A stretch of DNA of 39,654 bases from NCBI GenBank assembly GCA_002316385.1, contig DCDL01000065.1, positions 57,450 through 97,103 of the forward strand. Reading direction: 5' to 3'. A program made the translations under genes and the position numbers. Shown piece by piece: positions 1-7,173 of this stretch (positions within the stretch are counted from its first letter, which is position 1; each line of letters starts with the position of its first letter). A model generated the notes under the pieces. It was not told where the DNA came from. It did no database searches and saw only the letters and a list, made by a program, of their open reading frames with translations. The stretch comes from Clostridium sp. UBA1056. Lineage in GTDB: Bacteria > Bacillota > Clostridia > Clostridiales > Clostridiaceae.

Positions 1-120
1 AGATAGTAGCACTATCTAAGGGTTCTGCTAAGCTAAGATATTTATAATCTTTAAGTTTTACTAGCATAAATAATTTTTACTCATATAATAATTATGAATA
101 ATATTTTTGAGGAGAAAATT

Positions 121-1908
121 ATGGAGAAGGGCTTTATAAAGGTAGAACTTCTTACTGCTAGAGAGGCAGTACCTGTCTCAGGAGGAAATATATTTGTTTT
201 AAAAAGTACTTCAGTAGATTTTGATAAGGGTCAAATATTAACTACTGATTCTAGTGGAGTAACAAAAATATTAGAGGTAGACACTCCAGATATTCAATTA
301 TCAGAGGATATGAATTCTAAGCGAATACCTTATGCAGTCTATGATTTATATGTTAGAGCTCCAGGATATAAGGATGCAGTAGTGGAAGGAGTTCAAGTTT
401 TCCCTAAGGAAGTATCAATACAACAAATAGAGATGATACCAACATCTAAGGAAAGAGAATTTTTAGAAGAGCTAGAGCATAATTATATTCCACCACATCA
501 ATTAGTAGAGAAAATGCCACGGGATAAAGTAGAGAATCCGACTTTTCAAAGCAAAGTAACAATAAAGCCGTATATTCCAGAATATATAATAGTACATTTA
601 GGTGCACCATCCTCCTATGCAGAAAATGTTACTGTTAGATTTCCAGAATATATAAAAAATGTAGCATCTAGTGAAATATACCCTACTTGGCCAGAAACTG
701 CTATAAGAGCTAATATATATTGTCAAATTTCTTTTGCTCTTAATAGAATATGTACAGAATGGTATAGAAATAAGGGATACAATTTCCAGATCACTAACTC
801 TATAGCTTATGATCAATGCTTTGTCAAAGGAAGAAATATTTTCCAGAACATAAGTAGAATAGTGGATGATATATTTAACGAATATATTACTAAAGTGGGT
901 GATACGGAACCGATGTTAGCCAAATATTGTAATGATGCAACAGTGACTTGTAAGGACTTATCACAATGGGGCACTGTAGAACTTGCTAATAATGGTCATG
1001 GAACTATGGAGATTCTTAAGAATTATTATGGTGAGAATATTGAATTAGCAAAAACTAATGATATAAGAGGGATAGAGGAATCTTATGGTGGAACTCCTCT
1101 AAAACTAGGCAGTACTGGAGAAGATGTAGAAACAATTAAAAGAAAGCTCAATAGAATTTCTGACAATTATCCTGCAATTCCTAAAATAGAGCTTGTGAAT
1201 GGAGAATTTTGTGCGCAGATAGAAGCAGCAGTAAAGGTATTTCAAAGAATATTTGACTTATATACCGATGGAATAGTTGGAAAATCAACTTGGTATAAAG
1301 TATCAGGGATTTATGCGGGAGTTAAAAAACTAGAAGATTTAAAATTAGAAGGTGAAAAGCTAGTAGGAACAGGAGCATATCCAGGATATTTATTAAAGCA
1401 AGGTACCACAGGAGATGCTGTCTCTGAAATGCAATATTACTTAAATGTTATATCTCAATATTATAAAGAAATACATCCTATTAGTGGAGATTGTATTTTG
1501 GGAGTAGATACTTTAGATGCAGTAATACAGTTTCAAAAGAAGTTTGGATTAGATGTGGATGGAATTGTTGGAAGACAAACTTGGGATAAGATATACTCTG
1601 TATATAAAGATATAATTAATGGAAGCAATAAATCAGAAAGTGAAGGTTCTCAATATCCAGGATATTCATTAGAAGAAGGGGCAAGAGGAAATAATGTAAC
1701 TAAATTACAGACATACTTAAGTACTATAGCAGACAAAGATACAGCTATTAAAAAAATAAATGTAGATGGAATCTTTGGAAAAGCAACAAAACAAGCAGTT
1801 ATAGATTTTCAAAAGCATTTTGGATTGTCTCCTGATGATATAGTAGGACCAATAACATGGGATAAGATTGTACAGATTTATGAAGAACTTTTAACACAAG
1901 TAATATAA
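121..1908 (+). CDS. SleC/SpoIID-like spore-cortex peptidoglycan enzyme with three PG-binding domains
   Basis: Probable cortex peptidoglycan-cleaving enzyme of the clostridial SleC type. The first ~110 residues resemble the beta-rich N-terminal part of SleC. Residues ~160-300 carry a SpoIID-like lytic transglycosylase core: the segment YIKNVASSEIYPTWP contains the expected catalytic Glu (about E185), followed by SIAYDQCF and the ISRIVDDIF region. Three PG_binding_1 domains follow, at about residues 322-400, 417-500 and 510-595, each with a DG(I)VGxxTW-type motif. As I recall, SleC has one such domain, so this protein is longer (595 versus ~430 residues). No signal peptide is visible, as expected for a protein made inside a sporulating cell. 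The start is placed at the second ATG because GGAGA lies 5-6 bases upstream of it. An ATG at 94 lacks a site and lies close to a TATAAT at 84-89. Substrate and exact bond cut are inferred from the family. Confidence 0.75.
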   Translation: MEKGFIKVELLTAREAVPVSGGNIFVLKSTSVDFDKGQILTTDSSGVTKILEVDTPDIQLSEDMNSKRIPYAVYDLYVRAPGYKDAVVEGVQVFPKEVSIQQIEMIPTSKEREFLEELEHNYIPPHQLVEKMPRDKVENPTFQSKVTIKPYIPEYIIVHLGAPSSYAENVTVRFPEYIKNVASSEIYPTWPETAIRANIYCQISFALNRICTEWYRNKGYNFQITNSIAYDQCFVKGRNIFQNISRIVDDIFNEYITKVGDTEPMLAKYCNDATVTCKDLSQWGTVELANNGHGTMEILKNYYGENIELAKTNDIRGIEESYGGTPLKLGSTGEDVETIKRKLNRISDNYPAIPKIELVNGEFCAQIEAAVKVFQRIFDLYTDGIVGKSTWYKVSGIYAGVKKLEDLKLEGEKLVGTGAYPGYLLKQGTTGDAVSEMQYYLNVISQYYKEIHPISGDCILGVDTLDAVIQFQKKFGLDVDGIVGRQTWDKIYSVYKDIINGSNKSESEGSQYPGYSLEEGARGNNVTKLQTYLSTIADKDTAIKKINVDGIFGKATKQAVIDFQKHFGLSPDDIVGPITWDKIVQIYEELLTQVI

Positions 1909-1924
1909 TATGATAGAGACTTTG

Positions 1925-1970
1925 AAGCTTATTTTATGGGTGCTAATTCTATAGGATAAGCTTTTATTTC
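1925..1970 (+). terminator. Candidate intrinsic terminator after the SleC-like gene
   Basis: AAGCTTAT (1925-1932) pairs with ATAAGCTT (1956-1963) and is followed by a T-rich run. It sits 17 bases after the stop codon. The rest of 1909-2223 holds a lone GGAGCTTTCGCAAAATAT stretch, which resembles one arm of the terminator at 6200, and the hairpins at 2109-2155. Confidence 0.5.
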
Positions 1971-2108
1971 TTATATTAAGGAGCTTTCGCAAAATATATT
2001 ACTAATTTTATATAAAATATTGAGGATGCGCTTTAATAATATAAGTACTCCTCCAGTATTTATTTCGATTGGTTTATCTTACTAAAGACTCTGTTAATTA
2101 ATAAGTTT

Positions 2109-2155
2109 TTTCTAGAATCAAAATATTCTAGAAAGTTTTTCAAAAACTTTTCTAG
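2109..2155 (+). other. Two mutually exclusive hairpins ahead of the response-regulator gene
   Basis: TTTCTAGAAT (2109-2118) is perfectly complementary to ATTCTAGAAA (2125-2134). The right arm can instead pair downstream, where CTAGAAAGTTTT (2128-2139) faces AAAACTTTTCTAG (2143-2155) with one bulge. The two folds share bases and cannot coexist. No T-run follows, so this is not a plain terminator. It may be an attenuator or an mRNA-stability element. Confidence 0.4.
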
Positions 2156-2223
2156 GATACTTTGTAAGAATATGATAGATTTAGAATAGGTTTATCCTAA
2201 ATGAATGAAAGAGGTGTTTACTT

Positions 2224-2877
2224 ATGATAGATATTTTAATTGTTGAGGATGAGATGCATATTTCGAAGATGATAGAAGCAACCCTTTCCATAGGCGGTTA
2301 TAGAGGACATATATGTGGCAATGGAAAAGAGGCTGTTCAGAGGGTTTTAGAAGAAAAATTTGATTTAATACTACTAGATGTAATGCTTCCAGATATGGAT
2401 GGATTTCAGGTTATAGAAGAAATTAGATGTAGAGAAGTTCCAGTAATTTTTCTAACTGCAATGCAAGAGGTGTCAGATAAAGTAAAAGGGCTAAAGCTAG
2501 GCGCTGAAGATTATATTGTTAAACCATTTGAAGCAGTAGAACTTTTAGCAAGGATAGAAGTTGTATTACGAAGAACGCATAGGAATAATAATATATTAAA
2601 TTATAAATATATTACGATAGATATTGATAAACATATAGTTAAAAAGAGTGGGGAAATTATAAATTTAACTCCAAAGGAATTTGAAATTTTAGTTTTTTTT
2701 ATACAGCATGTAGATATTGCTATAACAAGGGAGCGATTACTTGCTGCGGTGTGGGGATATGAATTTATCGGAGAATCTAGAACTATAGATATACATGTAC
2801 AACATGTCAGAAAAAAAATGGATTTAAATGATAAATTAATTACTATACCAAAGCTTGGATATAGATTGGAGAGCTGA
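2224..2877 (+). CDS. OmpR/PhoB-family response regulator
   Basis: DNA-binding response regulator of 217 residues. The receiver domain (about 1-115) has the acidic pair E8/D9, the phospho-acceptor Asp at D52 in LILLDVMLPDMDG, T78 and K100 in the DYIVKPF motif. The C-terminal winged helix (about 125-217) has the usual LTPKEFEIL start, the RTIDIHVQHVRKKM recognition helix and the GYRL end. GAGGTG lies 8 bases before the ATG. The gene is followed without a gap by its kinase: the stop TGA ends at 2877 and the kinase ATG starts at 2879. It probably responds to an envelope signal together with the kinase, membrane protein and peptidase encoded next. Confidence 0.93.
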   Translation: MIDILIVEDEMHISKMIEATLSIGGYRGHICGNGKEAVQRVLEEKFDLILLDVMLPDMDGFQVIEEIRCREVPVIFLTAMQEVSDKVKGLKLGAEDYIVKPFEAVELLARIEVVLRRTHRNNNILNYKYITIDIDKHIVKKSGEIINLTPKEFEILVFFIQHVDIAITRERLLAAVWGYEFIGESRTIDIHVQHVRKKMDLNDKLITIPKLGYRLES

Positions 2878-2878
2878 T

Positions 2879-4318
2879 ATGAGATTATGGCAAAAGATTT
2901 TCTTGTATACTCTTGCTCTTGTAATTTTGGCAATAAGTATTACCTCATCTTTATTGCTATCAAATAACCACAAACTTATCATTGAAAGAGAAGAAAAAAG
3001 CGCTTTATCAGAACATGAGTACTTAATATCCGATATTAAAGGAAATGTGATTTATAATCGCCTTAAAAAATCCATAGCTTTTTTAGGGGAAGAAGATGTA
3101 CTAAAAATAATTAGCAATATATTTAATAATACAGATACTAAGAGTAGTGCTATGCTATCCATATACAAGGATGAAGTTAGAATATTTGAAAACAATTCAC
3201 TACCCATCGAAATTGAAGAAGATGTTTTTGAAGCTATGAATAAATCAAAAAATCATTATTTAGAGATTGTAGATTACAAGGAAGCTTCTTATATGCTCAT
3301 TGCCTCACAGGATAACATAGAAGGAAAAGTATATGAAATTATAACAACATATGACGTTACGCCTGTATATGCTCTTTATGAAGAACAAATAAACTTTATA
3401 AAATTAGTTAGTAATCTATGTGGAGTAATTATAGCGGGAGTATTAATTATAATTGTAAGGTTCTTACTTTCACCTTTAGAAAAGGTCAATGAGGGAACTA
3501 GGTTCATAGCAGAAGGTAATTACAATAAAAGGATAGAAATCAAAGGAAATGATGAAATTACAGAGCTTTCAAGGAATATGAATATAATGGCAGAGGCTAT
3601 TGAAAAAAATGTAGAGGAGTTAGAACAAGTAGCTGAAGATAGAAGAATATTTATTGCAAATTTAGCTCATGAAATGAAAACTCCGTTAACTTCAATTTTA
3701 GGCTTTGCAGATATACTTAGGATTAAACGTGTTGTCAATGATGAAGAGAGGCAAGAATACACTGGAATAATTGTAGAGGAAGCTAAACGTTTGAAAGTTT
3801 TGTCGGGAAAGCTCATGGAGTTGATTACTGTAGGTAATACCAATTTAGATATGGAAGAAGTAAATATAAAGAGTTTATCGAATGATATAGAGTTATCCTT
3901 AACGCCTATTCTAGAAAATAGAGGGTTGAATCTTAAGTTAGAAATAGAAGATATATGGCTAACTATAGATAAAGAGCTTTTTAAATCTTTAGTATATAAT
4001 CTAATAGATAATGCTATTAAGGCATCAACAATGGGACAAACCATAGCATTAATAGCTAAAAGCAAAGAAGGTCATGTATTAATTAAAGTGGTAGATGAAG
4101 GCATTGGCATACCTGAAGATGAAATAGACCATATCATAAAGCCTTTTTATATGGTAGATAAAATACGAACTAGAAAAAATGGAGGTGCTGGACTAGGGTT
4201 AGCTCTTTGTGTTGAAATAGCAAGGCTGCATAATGGGACTATTAATATTGAAAGTGAAGTTGGAAAGGGTACTTGTGTATGCATTGATATAAAGGGAGGT
4301 AGAATAGATGAGGAGTAG
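2879..4318 (+). CDS. Membrane sensor histidine kinase (HAMP, HisKA, HATPase)
   Basis: Partner kinase of the preceding regulator, 479 residues. It has an N-terminal membrane helix (about 6-28), an extracellular sensor region, a second helix around LCGVIIAGVLIIIVRFLL, then a HAMP segment (SPLEKVNEGTRFIAEGNY). The dimerisation box NLAHEMKTPLTSIL carries the phospho-acceptor His264. The ATPase part has the N box NLIDNAIK, G1 DEGIGIP and G2 GAGLGLAL, so it looks catalytically complete. The start at 2879 is chosen because it gives a proper N-terminal helix (MRLWQKIFLY) right after the regulator stop. The frame is open further upstream only inside the regulator gene. The 3' end overlaps the next gene by 11 bases, which implies co-translation. 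The ligand is unknown. Confidence 0.93.
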   Translation: MRLWQKIFLYTLALVILAISITSSLLLSNNHKLIIEREEKSALSEHEYLISDIKGNVIYNRLKKSIAFLGEEDVLKIISNIFNNTDTKSSAMLSIYKDEVRIFENNSLPIEIEEDVFEAMNKSKNHYLEIVDYKEASYMLIASQDNIEGKVYEIITTYDVTPVYALYEEQINFIKLVSNLCGVIIAGVLIIIVRFLLSPLEKVNEGTRFIAEGNYNKRIEIKGNDEITELSRNMNIMAEAIEKNVEELEQVAEDRRIFIANLAHEMKTPLTSILGFADILRIKRVVNDEERQEYTGIIVEEAKRLKVLSGKLMELITVGNTNLDMEEVNIKSLSNDIELSLTPILENRGLNLKLEIEDIWLTIDKELFKSLVYNLIDNAIKASTMGQTIALIAKSKEGHVLIKVVDEGIGIPEDEIDHIIKPFYMVDKIRTRKNGGAGLGLALCVEIARLHNGTINIESEVGKGTCVCIDIKGGRIDEE

Positions 4319-5177
4319 ATTATCAAAGGGCGTAGGTAAGACTATAATCTTATTAATGATTATAGTTGTATTAGGGTATTTTGTTACACTTAAAATAAGT
4401 AGTTTTTTACCCTCTTATAAATATCAAGTCAAAGAAGTTGAAAATGTAAACTCTGTAAAACGTCTATTCTATCTTGAAGAAGAGCCAATTATATACCCTT
4501 GGAGTTATTTAGATAAAGGAGATATTTCTATAATTCCAGATGAAGACAAAGCTATGTTTTATAATAATATTTATACCCAAGACTTTCAAGGTAAAAATAT
4601 AGTTGATTTTATTGACCAGATGATGAATTTATCTGCAATATTTGTAACTGAGGATGAGATTATAAACTCATTTCAATATCTAAAAAATATAGAAGGGAAT
4701 AAAGATGGATATAGTAATATACTTATATTAAATAATAACTTTAGAAATTTAAATAGAACAACATATAATGTCAAATTTTCTTTTGGGAAAAATGGACAAG
4801 TTTCCTATAGGTGTAAGAGGGTAGATGATTCAAAAGATGTTGATAATAAAACCATAGAGAAATCTTATAAACTTTTAGAAGAATATGCTCGAAATGAAGA
4901 TAGTAAGTTGCTTAATTACTTAAAAAACATTTATAAGACTTCACAGCAAAACTATGCCTACGAAATAATAGATGTATTAAATAATATAATGGTTATTAGA
5001 TATGCGGAAGATGGATATGTGAAAGTAAGAAACTATTTACAAGGTATAAATTATGAAATATTTTCTACTGAGTCAGAATTAATGCTTATGTATACATTAG
5101 AGGATGGTACTATGCTGATTTTATATTTTGATCCAGTTAATCAAGAATTTTGTGGATTTAATATACAAAAGAACTAA
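4308..5177 (+). CDS. One-pass membrane protein of unknown function in the two-component operon
   Basis: 289 residues with one N-terminal membrane helix (about 11-33, TIILLMIIVVLGYFVTL) and a large, Lys/Glu/Asn-rich outer domain. I recognise no catalytic motif. The start overlaps the kinase gene by 11 bases (ATGAGGAGTAG), so its expression is tied to the kinase. Size, topology and position recall accessory proteins that modulate kinases (the YycH/YycI idea), but I see no clear similarity to those and offer this only as a hypothesis. It could equally be a sensor or effector lying outside the membrane. The outer region ends with EDGTMLILYFDPVNQEFCGF, a beta-rich-looking tail. Confidence 0.8.
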   Translation: MRSRLSKGVGKTIILLMIIVVLGYFVTLKISSFLPSYKYQVKEVENVNSVKRLFYLEEEPIIYPWSYLDKGDISIIPDEDKAMFYNNIYTQDFQGKNIVDFIDQMMNLSAIFVTEDEIINSFQYLKNIEGNKDGYSNILILNNNFRNLNRTTYNVKFSFGKNGQVSYRCKRVDDSKDVDNKTIEKSYKLLEEYARNEDSKLLNYLKNIYKTSQQNYAYEIIDVLNNIMVIRYAEDGYVKVRNYLQGINYEIFSTESELMLMYTLEDGTMLILYFDPVNQEFCGFNIQKN

Positions 5178-5288
5178 GTTGAAGATATAAAAGTATTTAC
5201 ATATAATTTACATATTTTTGAATATTTTCTTTTGATCTATATATAATAATAGACATATGAGGAATTATCTAGAAAAGGGTGAATTATA

Positions 5289-6194
5289 TTGAGAATTAAA
5301 GAATATCAGAATAAAGCTCATGTATTAAAAGGTATATCTATAGTTATAGGAATAATGATACTATTTACTTTATGTCTGTCAACTGCTTACGCATCGGCTG
5401 TTTTAAAATCATACGAGGCTAGAAATATTTCATTAGTTAGTAATATTGAATACAATAATAGTGAATATAGTAATGATGAATTGAAAAATGAGAAAATTGC
5501 AGAGATGACTAGTAGCAATGGAGTAGAATTAAATGATGAAAACTATAGTGAACGGTATAAGTTTATTTCTGTGCCATATATAAGTCAATCTGGAGGATAT
5601 CCAACAGGGTGCGAGATTGTAAGTGCATCTATGTTACTTCAATATTATGAATATAATGTATCTGTTGATGAATTTATAGATAATTATTTAGAAAGTTCAC
5701 TTTTAGAAGAAGTTAACGGCGATTTATATGGTTCTAATCCTAACGAAGTTTTTGTTGGAGATCCAAGGAGTATTTATAGTTATGGATGTTATGCTCCTGT
5801 AATTGTTAATTCTTTAAATAAAATTTTAGATAGAAAACATTTAGCAAAAAACACTACGGGAAGTGAGTTTAACGAGCTTATAGAGAATTATATAGATAGG
5901 GAAATACCTGTGTTAGTTTGGACGAGTATTAATTTACTTCCTACAAGTGATGGAACTCAGTGGTATATAAGAGAATCAGGAGATAAGTTTCAGTGGATAA
6001 ATAATGAACATTGTATGGTATTAGTGGGTTATGATGAGGACAAATATTATTTTAATGATCCTTATGAAGATAATGGTGTAGTGAGTTATGATAAGGAATT
6101 AGTAGAAGAAAGATTTAAAGAGCTAGGAAAGCAATCAGTAGCTATTATAAACAATAAATTTACGAACGAATTATATAAAATAGATCTTAAATGA
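5289..6194 (+). CDS. Exported C39-like (papain-fold) cysteine peptidase
   Basis: 301 residues. An N-terminal hydrophobic segment (about 16-35) ending in STAYASA looks like a cleavable signal peptide. A spacer of ~55 residues is followed by a Peptidase_C39_2-type domain. PYISQSGGYPTGCEIVSASML holds the candidate catalytic Cys108, HCMVLVGYDEDKYYFNDPY holds the candidate His241, and the Asn/Asp of FNDP is nearby. The start is TTG, preceded by AAGGGTG. This family often trims or processes exported peptides, and bacteriocin-leader peptidases are relatives, but no substrate gene is visible here. It is the fourth and last gene of the two-component operon and is followed by a strong terminator. It could act on the wall, on a peptide signal or on the neighbouring membrane protein. 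Confidence 0.85.
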   Translation: MRIKEYQNKAHVLKGISIVIGIMILFTLCLSTAYASAVLKSYEARNISLVSNIEYNNSEYSNDELKNEKIAEMTSSNGVELNDENYSERYKFISVPYISQSGGYPTGCEIVSASMLLQYYEYNVSVDEFIDNYLESSLLEEVNGDLYGSNPNEVFVGDPRSIYSYGCYAPVIVNSLNKILDRKHLAKNTTGSEFNELIENYIDREIPVLVWTSINLLPTSDGTQWYIRESGDKFQWINNEHCMVLVGYDEDKYYFNDPYEDNGVVSYDKELVEERFKELGKQSVAIINNKFTNELYKIDLK

Positions 6195-6198
6195 ATTT

Positions 6199-6236
6199 TG
6201 AGGGGCTTTCGCAATATATTTTGCGAAAGCCTCTTA
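6199..6236 (+). terminator. Strong intrinsic terminator after the peptidase gene
   Basis: GGCTTTCGCAA (6204-6214) pairs perfectly with TTGCGAAAGCC (6221-6231) around a short AT loop. The stem is extended by GAG/CTC with one wobble pair. The downstream strand has only a short T tract, so some read-through is possible. Confidence 0.7.
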
Positions 6237-6439
6237 AAGGTTTATAAAGGTTAGGCGTGGCTAGAATTTCAAAGACATGCTCCCTTTCTTGTACAAGTTT
6301 AGCATTTTATAAAGTTTAGTGAATTACATTGGAACAGGTAACTTTTATTATGTGAACATATTGTAAGAATTTCTTAAGATTTATATAAACAATTGCTTAA
6401 TATTTCATGGGTAATATAGAAATATAGGGTGAGAGAAGT

Positions 6440-6474
6440 CATGGTATAATGAATATGAGATGGAGGGGATTAAA
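6440..6474 (+). promoter_or_regulatory. Possible promoter and ribosome binding site deciding a TTG start
   Basis: TATAAT at 6445-6450 has no good -35 box at 17 bases; a regulator-dependent promoter is possible. GGAGGGG at 6462-6468 overlaps the ATG at 6460 and is correctly spaced for the TTG at 6475. The upstream stretch 6241-6440 holds no gene that I can see. It contains TTGTAAGAATTTCTTAAGAT (6360-6379), a repeat-like motif that could bind the regulator. Confidence 0.4.
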
Positions 6475-7173
6475 TTGAATTACAACATATTAGTAGTTGA
6501 TGATGATAAGGAAATAGTAGATGCCATTGAAATATATCTCTCAAACGAAGGATTAAAAATATATAGGGCTTCTGATGGAATTGAAGCATTAGAAACTTTA
6601 GTTGATAAGGAAATACATCTTATTTTGATGGATATTATGATGCCAAGGATGGATGGGATTAGAGCAACTCTTAAGATTAGAGAAGAAGAAAATATACCTA
6701 TAATACTGATCTCTGCAAAGTCGGAGGATACAGATAAAATCTTAGGCCTAAATATGGGAGCTGATGATTATATTACAAAACCTTTTAATCCTCTAGAATT
6801 AATAGCTAGGGTAAAATCACAGCTAAGAAGATATGTTACACTAGGTAATTTTAATAAAGAAGAGGAAAAGGAAGTTTTAAAAAGTGGAGGGCTAGAACTT
6901 AATCTTAGAAGTAAGGAGGCCTTTGTGGATGGTGAGAGTGTAAAGCTAACACCTATAGAATTTAAAATTCTAGAGTTATTACTCAAGAATAAAGGTAGAG
7001 TATTTTCTATGGAGGAAATATACGAAAGAGTTTGGAATGAACCTAGCTACAATGTGGATAATACTGTAGCTGTGCATATAAGAAGGATTAGAGAAAAAAT
7101 TGAAATTAATCCTAAGGAGCCCAAATATTTAAAGGTGGTGTGGGGTATTGGATACAAAATCGACAAGTGCTGA
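6475..7173 (+). CDS. OmpR/PhoB-family response regulator
   Basis: Second response regulator, 232 residues from the TTG. The receiver has D9/D10, the phospho-acceptor D53 in LILMDIMMPRMDG and the Lys of DDYITKPF. The winged-helix half shows LTPIEFKILELLL, NTVAVHIRRIREKIE and the GIGYKI end. TTG at 6475 is chosen over ATG at 6460 because the GGAGGGG site would lie inside the longer version. The last 26 bases overlap the kinase gene. Regulators of this subgroup paired with multi-pass kinases often control envelope or antimicrobial-resistance genes in Firmicutes. No target gene is obvious here. Confidence 0.92.
   Translation: MNYNILVVDDDKEIVDAIEIYLSNEGLKIYRASDGIEALETLVDKEIHLILMDIMMPRMDGIRATLKIREEENIPIILISAKSEDTDKILGLNMGADDYITKPFNPLELIARVKSQLRRYVTLGNFNKEEEKEVLKSGGLELNLRSKEAFVDGESVKLTPIEFKILELLLKNKGRVFSMEEIYERVWNEPSYNVDNTVAVHIRRIREKIEINPKEPKYLKVVWGIGYKIDKC

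Noticed and set aside
1..17. AGATAGT/ACTATCT hairpin at the window edge
   Set aside because: Seven pairs, no T-run, and the upstream context is cut off. It may be the tail of a previous gene's terminator but cannot be supported.
94..120. Upstream ATG as start of the SleC-like protein
   Set aside because: The GGAGA ribosome site lies between this ATG and the ATG at 121, and SleC-type N-termini align from the second.
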